Assembly (NCBI GenBank): GCA_003343705.1 | Contig: QAKR01000057.1 | Location: forward strand, 1-61,228 | Reading direction: 5' to 3' | Length of the DNA: 61,228 nucleotides | Source of the DNA: Clostridiales bacterium | GTDB taxonomy: Bacteria; Bacillota; Clostridia; Oscillospirales; UBA644 | Shown: positions 17,858 to 26,146 of the stretch, one piece after another | How the letters are laid out: each line of letters opens with the position of its first letter | Position numbering within the stretch: the stretch's first letter is position 1 | Notes under the pieces: model-generated | The model's database searches: none | What the model saw: only the letters and a program-made list of their open reading frames with translations | What the model was told of the DNA's origin: nothing | Made by a program: the position numbers and the translations under genes

Positions 17858-19195
17858 TTAATATTTTTGCCTTTTTGTAAGCTTATATGCGCCTTTACTT
17901 ATATTTGTAAGTTTACATAAGCGACGCAAGCTGAGCACGGCATTAATAACATTACCTGCATAAATAGTAAGAACAAGCCCCTCAAATCCAGTAAGAGGTA
18001 AAACAACCCAGACAAGAAAGACTCTTACTGCTGCCTCTATAATGTTATAACGCATAACTGCAACCTGCTCATTCATACCTTTTAAAACTGCATCAACTAC
18101 TCCGTCTAAATACATCATAGGAACAAGCGGTGCAAGTAAAAACAAATAATTACCCGCATCGGCAGATTTAAAAATATATTTTCCTATAGGTTGTGAAAAA
18201 GCTATAAAAAAAATCATGATCGGCAAGGAGCATAAAAGCGTTGTTTTTATTACACGGGCACCTATACTGTTAATACGATCGCTGTTACCTTGAGTAAAGG
18301 CTTTTGTAACTTCCGGCACAAGAACTTTTGTAAAAGCCCATAAAAAAGCGGCAGGGAAAAACAGCAATGGCAAGACAAGCCCTTTCATAGAACCAAAAAG
18401 AGACAACGCTTCGCTTTCTGAAAAACCGGCTTTTACAAGCCCTATTGGGATAAGTACATTTTCGAGGGTTGTAAGCCCTGAACGAAGATATGAGCTTGTT
18501 GCAACAGGCACGGCAATTTTAAGAAGCCTTGAAACGGTATTCTGTGGCGTTTTTCCTCCTTTACGATTTTTATCGACAAGATACAATACAAAAGAACATA
18601 TACATGAAAAAAACTCACTTAAAACAAGAGCTATACAAATAACTTCACATCCGACAACGATGTTTTCGGGTTTTTTTATTGTAAAAGCCAAAACAACTAC
18701 GGCAATTTTACTGAAATCTTCCACAATGCTTGCCGCCGCAGATTTTGAGGCACGGCGTACTCCGATAAAATATCCATGAAAACAAGAGCACAAAGACATA
18801 AACATAAGCCCGCAGGCTAAAATTCTAAAACATTCAACTGTTTCTGCCTTTTTTAAGAAAGAACTTGCTGCCGGAACGGAAAGAGAAAATAATAAAACCC
18901 CGGCTGAAAGCCCTACAAGAGCAGAAAAGGCAAAACAACGACGCATTATTTTGCGAACTTCACCCTTAGTGGTACTGAAGCTTAAAGCTTCACTTACAAG
19001 GCGCGTAACAGAAAGGCTTATGCCTGAAGTTGCAAAAGTTGCACTTAAAACATAAACAGAAAGCACAAGCTGGTAAAGCCCCACGCCCTCCGTCCCCAGC
19101 ACACGGGAAAGATAAAGAGAAAATAAAAATCCCGCGCCTGTCACAACGGCATTTGAAAAACCGAGTGTCAGCGCGTCCCGAAATATTTTTTTCAA
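17858..19195 (-). CDS. SpoVB/MurJ-like polysaccharide or lipid flippase (MATE/MVF fold)
   Basis: A polytopic protein of about 445 residues with 12-14 hydrophobic segments. It starts with FSNAVVTGAGFLFSLYLSRVLGTEGVGLYQL, which is typical of the SpoVB/RfbX/MurJ exporter superfamily. Close Firmicute relatives include SpoVB, needed for spore cortex, and Amj/MurJ-type lipid II flippases. GTG at 19204 is the longest start. TTG at 19195 (MKKIFRDALTL) has GGGTG at better spacing and I use it. It is divergent from lnt with only about 30 bases between starts. Which glycan carrier it moves is not determinable here. Confidence 0.78.
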   Translation of the reverse strand: MKKIFRDALTLGFSNAVVTGAGFLFSLYLSRVLGTEGVGLYQLVLSVYVLSATFATSGISLSVTRLVSEALSFSTTKGEVRKIMRRCFAFSALVGLSAGVLLFSLSVPAASSFLKKAETVECFRILACGLMFMSLCSCFHGYFIGVRRASKSAAASIVEDFSKIAVVVLAFTIKKPENIVVGCEVICIALVLSEFFSCICSFVLYLVDKNRKGGKTPQNTVSRLLKIAVPVATSSYLRSGLTTLENVLIPIGLVKAGFSESEALSLFGSMKGLVLPLLFFPAAFLWAFTKVLVPEVTKAFTQGNSDRINSIGARVIKTTLLCSLPIMIFFIAFSQPIGKYIFKSADAGNYLFLLAPLVPMMYLDGVVDAVLKGMNEQVAVMRYNIIEAAVRVFLVWVVLPLTGFEGLVLTIYAGNVINAVLSLRRLCKLTNISKGAYKLTKRQKY

Positions 19196-19233
19196 AAAAA
19201 TCACCCGTTAATATATATATGAGTAAAGGTAAA

Positions 19234-20811
19234 ATGAATATGAAGGATCCTAATAAAAAACAATTTTCTAAAAATTTCTTACCTCTGGCTGCTGCTATCT
19301 CGGGTTTGTTATGCAGTATTGTATTCACATTTTCACATCTTGGTTATTTGGTTTTCTTTGCATTAATACCATTTTTATTCTTTTTGTTTAGATATACTCA
19401 TCATAGAATTAAAATAAAAACTTCTATCTTTATTTTTTCTATGTGTTATTATGTTCCCACACTTTTATGGCTTTACACTCTCTGTCCTATTCCCTACACA
19501 AACCTTTCGATGTTTGTTTCACAACTTATAATGACTGGTGCAATTCTGGCAGCTGCTGCAATAGAAAGCCTTGTAATGGTAATTGCATTTCTGCCTTACA
19601 GAAGATTACGTAAAACCAATATACCAATACCTGTAATATTCTCACTTTTATTTATTTTAGGTGAATTTTTACAAGAAATCATTGGAGATCTGGCTTTCCC
19701 ATGGGTGCGTCTGGGTACAGTTCTTTCTTCATTTACACCGTTTATACAATCCGCTTCTTTATTCGGCACGCTCTTTGTTTCGATAATAATATTACTTATA
19801 AATTCCCTACTGGCACTTGCTTTAGTTCGAATAGCCAAACATAAAAGTGCAAAAAAAACTATTATTCTTGTTACACTTGCAGCTGCTGTGTTTTTTTCAA
19901 ATCTCACATATGGGCTTGTACGTTTAAATATACAAAAACCTAAAATTAAAGCAGATACTCCTGTTGCGGTTGTTCAAGGAAATTACGGGTCTGTGGTAAA
20001 GTGGAACACTCCTGCAAAAACAGTTTTACAAACACATATAGATCTTTCCGAGGAAGCTGTAAAAAAGACAAATCCGAAGATAATCGTTTGGTCTGAGACT
20101 GCAGTTGCGGATTATTTAGGCTCGCCTCTTTCCGATATGGCTAAGAAATTCGCCGTTAAAAATAACACAACTCTTGTAACCGGAATTTTTGACGCAGATG
20201 AAAACTATGAATATAACTCAATGGTTGCATATCAACCTAACGGAACGATTTCAGAACCATACTATAAGCAAAAACTCGTCCCAATGGGTGAATATGTTCC
20301 GTTTTATAAACAAATCGAGAAGATTTTTCCCACGGATGAGACCTTTATCGCTCCCGGAAAAAACGCCGATGTATTAAAAACAGACATAGCCAATATAGGG
20401 TCAATTATATGTTACGAATCCGCCTTTCCCTATGTTGTACGCCACACCGTTCAGGCAGGTGCACAAATTTTAACTATGGCAAGTAACGACAGTTGGTTTG
20501 GCTCATCCCCTGCTTTGGAACAACATCTTTCACACGCACAAATGCGGGCAGTGGAAAACGGAAGATACTTACTACGTGCCGGCAACACGGGTATTTCCGC
20601 AGTCATCTCCCCTTTCGGTTCCGTTGAAAAAAGAATCGATATAAACAGGGAGGGATACATAACTGCAAACGTTGCGCTTATTGATCAAAACACTTTGTAT
20701 ACAGTTGTGGGCGATGTTATAATAATTCCGTCGGTTATACTGTTTATATACGGAGCATGGTTAATTATTAAAGAAAAGAAAGAGACTCTCAAATTAAAAA
20801 AACTAAATTAA
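19234..20811 (+). CDS. lnt: Apolipoprotein N-acyltransferase
   Basis: Adds the third acyl chain to the N-terminal Cys of lipoproteins. The N-terminal half has about six to seven membrane helices. The nitrilase-like extracytoplasmic domain carries the Glu-Lys-Cys triad in VVWSETAVADY, YYKQKLVPMGEYVPF and IICYESAFP. A final membrane helix lies at about residues 495-515. The open frame extends upstream to 19030 but overlaps the flippase gene and is rich in Lys/Arg. The ATG at 19234 with AAAGGT upstream is the likely start (19219 and 19240 are alternatives). Lnt is standard in Gram-negatives and actinobacteria but patchy in Firmicutes. Several lipoproteins in this window are possible substrates. 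Confidence 0.9.
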   Translation: MNMKDPNKKQFSKNFLPLAAAISGLLCSIVFTFSHLGYLVFFALIPFLFFLFRYTHHRIKIKTSIFIFSMCYYVPTLLWLYTLCPIPYTNLSMFVSQLIMTGAILAAAAIESLVMVIAFLPYRRLRKTNIPIPVIFSLLFILGEFLQEIIGDLAFPWVRLGTVLSSFTPFIQSASLFGTLFVSIIILLINSLLALALVRIAKHKSAKKTIILVTLAAAVFFSNLTYGLVRLNIQKPKIKADTPVAVVQGNYGSVVKWNTPAKTVLQTHIDLSEEAVKKTNPKIIVWSETAVADYLGSPLSDMAKKFAVKNNTTLVTGIFDADENYEYNSMVAYQPNGTISEPYYKQKLVPMGEYVPFYKQIEKIFPTDETFIAPGKNADVLKTDIANIGSIICYESAFPYVVRHTVQAGAQILTMASNDSWFGSSPALEQHLSHAQMRAVENGRYLLRAGNTGISAVISPFGSVEKRIDINREGYITANVALIDQNTLYTVVGDVIIIPSVILFIYGAWLIIKEKKETLKLKKLN

Positions 20812-20825
20812 AACTATTAAAAGTT

Positions 20826-20880
20826 CTCGGCAGTAAATTACCTGAAAAAGCTATTTACCGTCGAGGATTTTTTAAATTTA
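20826..20880 (+). terminator. Intrinsic terminator after lnt
   Basis: Arms CTCGGCAGTAAA and TTTACCGTCGAG form a 12-bp stem with one G-U pair and one mismatch. T-rich sequence (TTTTTT, then TTTTTTT) follows. Confidence 0.75.
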
Positions 20881-20888
20881 TTTTTTTG

Positions 20889-20916
20889 TGCAACTTTTCT
20901 CCCATTTGATTTGTTT
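20889..20916 (+). promoter_or_regulatory. Possible ECF-type promoter of the sigma factor operon
   Basis: TGCAAC followed by TTTT, a 16-base spacer and TTGTTT lies about 20 bases before the ribosome binding site. The AAC core of the -35 box and the spacing are typical of ECF promoters, suggesting autoregulation. Inferred; no second copy was found for comparison. Confidence 0.35.
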
Positions 20917-20937
20917 TATATGTGAGGAGGTGAATTT

Positions 20938-21393
20938 ATGACAGACAAAATTATCGACAAGTATTCCAAAACCGTTTACCGTTTAGCCTTTGAACGTATG
21001 AAAAATCGTGCTGATGCAGAAGACATTACACAGGAAGTATTTCTGGCATATTTAAAAAATTCACCCGTGTTTATCGATGAGGAACATGAAAAAGCGTGGT
21101 TTTTAAAAGTGACTGTTAATAAAACAAAAACCGTTTTTGCCTCGTCTTGGTTTAAAAAGACAGAACCTCTATCAGAAGATTTATTTTCCGATGAAAAGGA
21201 CGACTACATAAACGTTTACAATGCGGTTATGATGCTTGATGAAAAATATCGAACTGTCATACATTTGTTTTATTATGAAGATCTGACTATTGAAAATATT
21301 TCTTCAATCCTTTCACTTAACCAATCAACCGTAAAATCACAGCTTTTACGGGCAAAAAAGCTGCTTAAAAATGTTCTTTCAGAGGAGGAATAG
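20938..21393 (+). CDS. ECF-type RNA polymerase sigma factor
   Basis: A 151-residue sigma-70 family protein containing only regions 2 and 4. Region 2 is YRLAFERMKNRADAEDITQEVFL (the AEDITQEVF motif) and region 4 is the HTH around LTIENISSILSLNQSTVKSQLLRAKK. GAGGAGGTGA lies five bases before the ATG. It is followed immediately by a membrane-anchored beta-propeller protein that sits where an anti-sigma factor would be expected. No inducer can be deduced. The gene is preceded by an ECF-looking promoter. Confidence 0.93.
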   Translation: MTDKIIDKYSKTVYRLAFERMKNRADAEDITQEVFLAYLKNSPVFIDEEHEKAWFLKVTVNKTKTVFASSWFKKTEPLSEDLFSDEKDDYINVYNAVMMLDEKYRTVIHLFYYEDLTIENISSILSLNQSTVKSQLLRAKKLLKNVLSEEE

Positions 21394-21397
21394 TTTT

Positions 21398-23311
21398 ATG
21401 TTTAAAGATAAATATAAAAAAGCAAATGAAAATATAAACCCCAGCCCTGAATTTATAGAAAGCTTAAAAAAAGAATTAAATACAAAACAGATTCGCCCAC
21501 CTCGACCTGTAAAAAAACCTAAAAGAAAAATAGCAATTTCCGCAATTGCCGCCGTTGCATCTTTTGCTGTTTTATTAACCGCTGTTATTACCTTAACCAA
21601 CAGAAACTTCTCTACATTCAACAACAGACCTACTGTTAAGGTTGCCGACGATTATTCGCAAGTTTACAGCATTTTAACAAATTTAAATAAAAAAGGGAAC
21701 TCCCAGGATAAAGTTACAAACGGTGATCGTATTGAGCTTTCCGAAGGAGCACCGGAATATGATTATGCAGGCGATGCAGGAGCATCTTCAGATAAAAAAT
21801 ACTCAGAGACAAATGTTCAGGTAGAAGGTGTTGACGAAGAAGATATCGTTAAAACAGACGGAGAGTATATTTATATTATTAACAACAGCTCAAACAATCA
21901 TAAGCTTGTTATTATAAAAGCAGATGCTGAAAATACAAAAATTATATCAAAAACAGAATTGAACTCAGATAAACTTGCGATAGGAATGTATGTTCATGGT
22001 AACAACATTGCAATTATCTACAGAGAAAAAGATTCTGCATACTACTATTCAGGAAATGCCGATATGCTGTATAATCAAGAGGGAAACACATACACTGAAG
22101 TTTATAATATTTCTGATAAATCTTCCCCAGTACTGATAAATACTTTAGGTCAAAGCGGCAGTTACTGTTCATCCAGAATGATAGGGAATAAAATTTATAT
22201 TATAACTAATAAATATATTTATTCTCAAAATTTAAAAGAAGGTGATCCTGCGGACTATATACCTCTCTTATATAACGGAACTACAGCAGAAACAATACCT
22301 GTAAAAGATATATGTATTGCCCCTAATGTGGATCAATCTTCTTATACGATTTTAACTTCTTTTAATATACAGTCGCCCCAGGATTTCATTTCACAAAAAT
22401 CCGTATTGGGCAGCAGCGATCAAATATATTGCAGCACGGAAAACGCTTATATAGTTAAGCCGATATATAATAAATATCGTAATAAATCAGATATTTTAAA
22501 GTTTAATTTTAAAGACGGTAACATTGAGTTCGCTGCCCAGGGGAATGTTGACGGAACGCCTTTAAATCAATTTTCAATGGACGAATACAACGGTAATTTC
22601 AGGATTGTAACAACAATATCTACATGGTCAAACATCTCTTCAAATCAGAGCAACAGCTTATATGTACTTGACAGCACTTTAAAAACAATCGGTTCGGTTG
22701 AAAATCTTGCAAAAGACGAATCTGTAAAGTCTGTTCGTTTTGATGGTGATATAGCATATTTTGTTACGTTCAGGCAAACAGACCCGCTCTTCACAGTAGA
22801 TCTCTCAACCCCGGAAAGCCCAAATGTTTTAAGCGCACTTAAAATCCCCGGATTCTCCTCATATCTTCATAAATGGTCTGATACATTGCTTTTCGGATTT
22901 GGTTTTGATGCCGACGAAAAAACAGGCCAAACAAACGAGCTTAAACTTTCTATGTTTGATATTTCAGATAAAACTGATGTCAGAGAAATATCTAAAACAT
23001 TAGTTGATAATTATTACTATTCCAATGCAACCTACAATCATCATGAAATGTTTATAAGCCCGGAACGAAACCTCCTAGGCTTTATGGCAACGGGTTATAG
23101 AGGCAATTTTGCATATTTTGTTTATAACTATAACCAGGAACTGAAAACTTTTGAACTTGTTAAAAGCTATGATTTTAAAGATTCATTCACTACAAGAGGC
23201 TTATTTATTAACGATACTTTTTATATAATCAACCTAAACACTGCAAGTTTTGATGTTTGCATTTTCGATATGGAAGATTTTAATAAAACGACTCAAATAA
23301 CTATAAATTAA
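21398..23311 (+). CDS. Membrane-anchored beta-propeller protein, probable anti-sigma partner
   Basis: A 637-residue protein with a short cytosolic N terminus (about 1-45), a membrane helix at about residues 47-68 and a large extracytoplasmic domain. The signature GVDEEDIVKTDGEYIYI is that of the C-terminal beta-propeller family (PF09826 type). Repeated blades with LYVLDS, AYFVTF and similar strands follow. AGAGGAGG lies just before the ATG at 21398, inside the end of the sigma gene, so the two are coupled. By topology and position it is likely to hold the sigma factor at the membrane, but the N-terminal 45 residues show no classical zinc anti-sigma motif. Confidence 0.75.
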   Translation: MFKDKYKKANENINPSPEFIESLKKELNTKQIRPPRPVKKPKRKIAISAIAAVASFAVLLTAVITLTNRNFSTFNNRPTVKVADDYSQVYSILTNLNKKGNSQDKVTNGDRIELSEGAPEYDYAGDAGASSDKKYSETNVQVEGVDEEDIVKTDGEYIYIINNSSNNHKLVIIKADAENTKIISKTELNSDKLAIGMYVHGNNIAIIYREKDSAYYYSGNADMLYNQEGNTYTEVYNISDKSSPVLINTLGQSGSYCSSRMIGNKIYIITNKYIYSQNLKEGDPADYIPLLYNGTTAETIPVKDICIAPNVDQSSYTILTSFNIQSPQDFISQKSVLGSSDQIYCSTENAYIVKPIYNKYRNKSDILKFNFKDGNIEFAAQGNVDGTPLNQFSMDEYNGNFRIVTTISTWSNISSNQSNSLYVLDSTLKTIGSVENLAKDESVKSVRFDGDIAYFVTFRQTDPLFTVDLSTPESPNVLSALKIPGFSSYLHKWSDTLLFGFGFDADEKTGQTNELKLSMFDISDKTDVREISKTLVDNYYYSNATYNHHEMFISPERNLLGFMATGYRGNFAYFVYNYNQELKTFELVKSYDFKDSFTTRGLFINDTFYIINLNTASFDVCIFDMEDFNKTTQITIN

Positions 23312-23326
23312 GATTTTATAAAAGTA

Positions 23327-23360
23327 AAACAGGCACCGTAAAAAACGGTGCCTGTTTTTT
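23327..23360 (+). terminator. Intrinsic terminator after the sigma factor operon
   Basis: AACAGGCACCGT and ACGGTGCCTGTT form a perfect 12-bp stem with an AAAAA loop and a following TTTTT tract. The A-rich left flank makes it usable from the other strand as well. Confidence 0.9.
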
Positions 23361-23528
23361 ATAACCATGAAATTAAAACTAAATATAGTTATTTGTACTA
23401 CAAACCTGTCAAAGTGCCAACCAATGCAAGTTTCTAATAGCCATTTCGGCATTTTTAATAAAAATCGGACTTAAGTAAAATGCTGCTGCATTCATTAAAA
23501 GCTACGGTAACATTTTTTAAATTATCTT

Positions 23529-24224
23529 TCATTGTTTAGCACCTATATTTAACGGTTTTTCAATAATAATAACATTTTCATAACTACCCAAGTAATCATT
23601 GTTTTTTTGAGTTTCTGAAAAAGCTAAACCATATTTGTTATCAATAGTTTTGTCTATCATTATATCACTACAATAAACAGAAAACTCTTTATAATAAATA
23701 TGCAAAAATCCGACGCCAGGACCTCGTTGTCTTTTTGATAGCAGATTAGATGGAAGAGTTTCATTCCTACAGTTCTTAAGTAAACTTATAATCGCTTCTT
23801 TTTCCGCATCACTAAGAGTATATTCAAGATTATTATCGGAGTCAGAAAAAACTATTTTTTCAACTTCGTCGTTAATATAATCCGGAAATACTGTATTCTT
23901 ACGGCAATAAAGTTTTTCTTCAGAAAAAATGTTTTTAAGAATTAAAAAAGAATTATCTTCATCCCCGTCAATCAGCCAAACAGAAGTATTATCTTTTCTG
24001 TTTGAATTCGGATCATCTAAAAAGCCTGCCCAAGCAGGATATTTTTCGCTTTTTTTCTCGCCTATCGGATACCAAGGCGATGAACATTCTATGTATTCGT
24101 TACCGTTAAAAACCACAGCATAATCATAAAAATCAGAGGAGGTATTGCACGACGCTGTTAATAAACAAACAAAAACACATATTGCGATTAAAAAGGACTT
24201 CTTTTTTATAAATGAATGTATCAT
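23529..24224 (-). CDS. Hypothetical lipoprotein
   Basis: A 231-residue exported protein with a signal peptide and the lipobox LLTASC (Cys at about residue 26). I recognise no domain in the mature part, which is acidic and mixed alpha/beta. The start at 24224 is set by AGGAGGC seven bases upstream; a longer frame to 24290 lacks a site. It lies downstream of an RHS-repeat remnant on the same strand, the place where an immunity or accessory gene would be, but that link is only positional. Confidence 0.7.
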   Translation of the reverse strand: MIHSFIKKKSFLIAICVFVCLLTASCNTSSDFYDYAVVFNGNEYIECSSPWYPIGEKKSEKYPAWAGFLDDPNSNRKDNTSVWLIDGDEDNSFLILKNIFSEEKLYCRKNTVFPDYINDEVEKIVFSDSDNNLEYTLSDAEKEAIISLLKNCRNETLPSNLLSKRQRGPGVGFLHIYYKEFSVYCSDIMIDKTIDNKYGLAFSETQKNNDYLGSYENVIIIEKPLNIGAKQ

Positions 24225-24392
24225 TATGTAGCCTCCTATATAATACGGGGTGTCAATAATATCAATGAAAGCAATAACAGTACAAGACAAGTGGCTAATA
24301 AATCAAATTTAAAACCATAAAGTACATTTGCTGTTTTTTTATGTAAAACAGAAACAATGAAATAAATATATTATACATAATCCCACCAACCT

Positions 24393-24670
24393 TAAAACAC
24401 TCTATAATCAGCGTTTGAAAATGTGTATTTAATAATACCTTGATTGCAAGTAGTAAAAACCAATTTCATTATCATAGTAACAGCCACTATATCTGAATGG
24501 ATTAGCTGTTCCGACCTACACAAGCTCTCCCGATGTGTCTGTGATTGATTCAACCTTATCGTACATGTAATACACTTATTTTACAACTACAACTCCGGAA
24601 GAATTAACAATTTCTATTATATATCCCTGTAAGTTTTTGCGGTAATAATAATCCTGACCAAGATAATTCA
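24393..24670 (-). pseudogene. Remnant of an RHS-repeat core-domain gene
   Basis: Translating the minus strand from 24670 gives NYLGQDYYYRKNLQGYIIEI, a stop, and YMYDKVESITDTSGELV. After another stop come NPFRYSGCYYDNEIG and FYYLQSRYY. A frame change then leads to KYTFSNADY. This is the RHS repeat-associated core in correct order (NLQGDI..I, YDAWG..SITD, NPFRYRGYYYD, LYYLQSRYYDP, RFINAD). Two in-frame stops, a frameshift and missing ends make it non-functional. The toxin-like C-terminal part expected after the core is gone. This remnant fills most of the 380-base gap at 24291-24671; the rest shows nothing recognisable. Confidence 0.85.
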
Positions 24671-24671
24671 T

Positions 24672-25043
24672 TCAAACAGCTTCGCCGTTTACGATTTTCG
24701 ATAATTTGAATATAGCAATATTCAAAGAACTTAATCTTTTCTTAAAATGTTTTGGGAATAGTTCAACATCATATTCTTTATTAATTCGTTTATAATATGA
24801 TATAGCATATTTTTTATATTTTAAAGAAACATAACATTCTGCAATGCAACAATATATAAAAGCCTTATTAATAATAACAGGTGGCAAATTAGATAAAATA
24901 TTTTTTCTATATATAATGTTTTGGCTATTGCTATATTCCATTTGGTTAAGCAATTCAAGATACACCTTAACTGCCCGATTATTTGCACCTATTGATTTAT
25001 AAAAATCAGCTTTAAAACTAAGATTCATTAATTTATTTCCCAT
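24672..25043 (-). CDS. Hypothetical small helical (TPR-like) protein
   Basis: A 123-residue basic protein made of predicted helices. Two stretches (KADFYKSIGANNRAVKVYLE and IYCCIAECYVSLKYKKYAIS) look like degenerate TPR units. It is not otherwise recognised. It ends one base before the RHS remnant on the same strand, so it may be part of a rearranged polymorphic-toxin locus. GAAAGAG lies about eight bases before the ATG. It could itself be a fragment. Confidence 0.5.
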   Translation of the reverse strand: MGNKLMNLSFKADFYKSIGANNRAVKVYLELLNQMEYSNSQNIIYRKNILSNLPPVIINKAFIYCCIAECYVSLKYKKYAISYYKRINKEYDVELFPKHFKKRLSSLNIAIFKLSKIVNGEAV

Positions 25044-25112
25044 TAACTTACTCTTTCAATCAACATTAAATTTGATACAGCTAATAAATAATCAGACTGT
25101 AAATTTGCAATA

Positions 25113-25361
25113 TTAATTAATTTTTTTTATTCTTTTTATAATATGCCGGATATTCCAAACTATAAATATAAGTGCGTTTACTGCACAAATACCCCAGAAG
25201 ATATTGGTTATTATACTACTTGCTCCAAGATATTTTTCCAAAAGTAAAGTTATTGATAAGAATAATAATGCCGATCCTTCAAAAATAACTTTTTTGTTTT
25301 TTGTAGTTATTATATTAAAAATTCCGATAATACCAATAAATAAGTATAAAGATAACTCCAC
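25113..25361 (-). CDS. Small membrane protein, unknown
   Basis: An 82-residue protein with two or three hydrophobic segments (about 3-17, 28-42 and 49-70) and a strongly basic C terminus (RHIIKRIKKIN). The start is a GTG at 25361 with AGAGGTG five bases upstream. No family recognised. Two near-identical promoters lie upstream, which suggests a regulated single-gene transcript. Confidence 0.6.
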   Translation of the reverse strand: MELSLYLFIGIIGIFNIITTKNKKVIFEGSALLFLSITLLLEKYLGASSIITNIFWGICAVNALIFIVWNIRHIIKRIKKIN

Positions 25362-25406
25362 TTTTTCACCTCTTCAATAAATCATTACACATAAATTATA
25401 AATAAA

Positions 25407-25435
25407 ATTTTTCCAGCATAATACATTTACGTCAA
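25407..25435 (-). promoter_or_regulatory. Promoter-like repeat, proximal copy
   Basis: The minus strand reads TTGACG (25435-25430), a 17-base spacer and AAAAAT (25412-25407). The -35 box and TAAATGTAT that follows match the copy 101 bases upstream. Confidence 0.45.
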
Positions 25436-25507
25436 TATTAATTATTACATAAAGTTAATACAAATTAATGCATTTTACTTATTCTAAGGTTTAATTAATC
25501 CTAAAAC

Positions 25508-25536
25508 ATTTTACCATAATCATACATTTAAGTCAA
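25508..25536 (-). promoter_or_regulatory. Promoter-like repeat, distal copy
   Basis: The minus strand reads TTGACT (25536-25531), a 17-base spacer and TAAAAT (25513-25508). It is the better of two tandem promoter-like sequences ahead of the 82-residue membrane protein gene. Confidence 0.55.
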
Positions 25537-25573
25537 TATAAAATAATTAAGTAAGAGATATTTAAAATATAAA

Positions 25574-25609
25574 AAGAAGAGATAAACTCTGGTGTGTCTA
25601 TCTCTTCTT
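25574..25609 (-). terminator. Intrinsic terminator after the YcxB-like gene
   Basis: AAGAAGAGATA and TATCTCTTCTT form an 11-bp stem. The minus strand continues with TTTTTATATTTT. Confidence 0.75.
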
Positions 25610-25615
25610 ATCTAT

Positions 25616-26143
25616 TTAGTCAATATTTACATAAACTTGTTTTGGTGAAATTTCACTTAGAAACTTTTCTCGCAACTGCTTAACGTTCTCCACTGACATA
25701 CCGGATTTTTCAACCACATAAAAACGTTTAGGTGTGACATTAAGAATAAAATACATATCATATTCAGTAACTCGTAATAGCCCATCATAACGCATGCTTT
25801 CAAGAGATGTATAATAATCGCTTCCGGTTTTTATTATAAAATCACTGTCACAAAATGTATATTCGTAACAAAGGTGTTCAGTTCTTTTTTCGTAACTGTA
25901 TTCAAGTTTTGGCAATGTTATTAAAAATAGATAAAAGTAAATCCCTAAGGCTAATAAAAGCATAAAAAAGCCGGAAGAAATAACATCTTTAAGCTGGACC
26001 ATGCTTATTCCTGCTGCAATCAAAGCTAAAAAATATATTGCAAATATAGCGGTTGCAATTCCTTTTTTTCCGTAGCAGAAGCGAAAGAACGCTATATCCT
26101 TAAAAGTCTTTTCAGTGAAAACAGTTTCAGATTTAATTTTCAT
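25616..26143 (-). CDS. YcxB-like membrane protein
   Basis: A 175-residue protein with two adjacent membrane helices (about 30-50 and 57-78) flanked by small cytosolic parts. The C-terminal half (YTFCDSDFIIKTGSDYYTSL to FYVVEKSGMS) has the beta-rich pattern of the YcxB-like family, whose role is unknown. It starts 3 bases after the esterase gene stop, so it is likely co-transcribed with 26147-27481. It ends in a clear terminator. Confidence 0.6.
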   Translation of the reverse strand: MKIKSETVFTEKTFKDIAFFRFCYGKKGIATAIFAIYFLALIAAGISMVQLKDVISSGFFMLLLALGIYFYLFLITLPKLEYSYEKRTEHLCYEYTFCDSDFIIKTGSDYYTSLESMRYDGLLRVTEYDMYFILNVTPKRFYVVEKSGMSVENVKQLREKFLSEISPKQVYVNID

Positions 26144-26146
26144 AAT

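Noticed and set aside
19030..19233. 68-residue N-terminal extension of Lnt
   Set aside because: It lies antisense to the flippase gene, is Lys/Arg/Pro-rich and has no ribosome binding site. The hydrophobic Lnt start follows the ATG at 19234.
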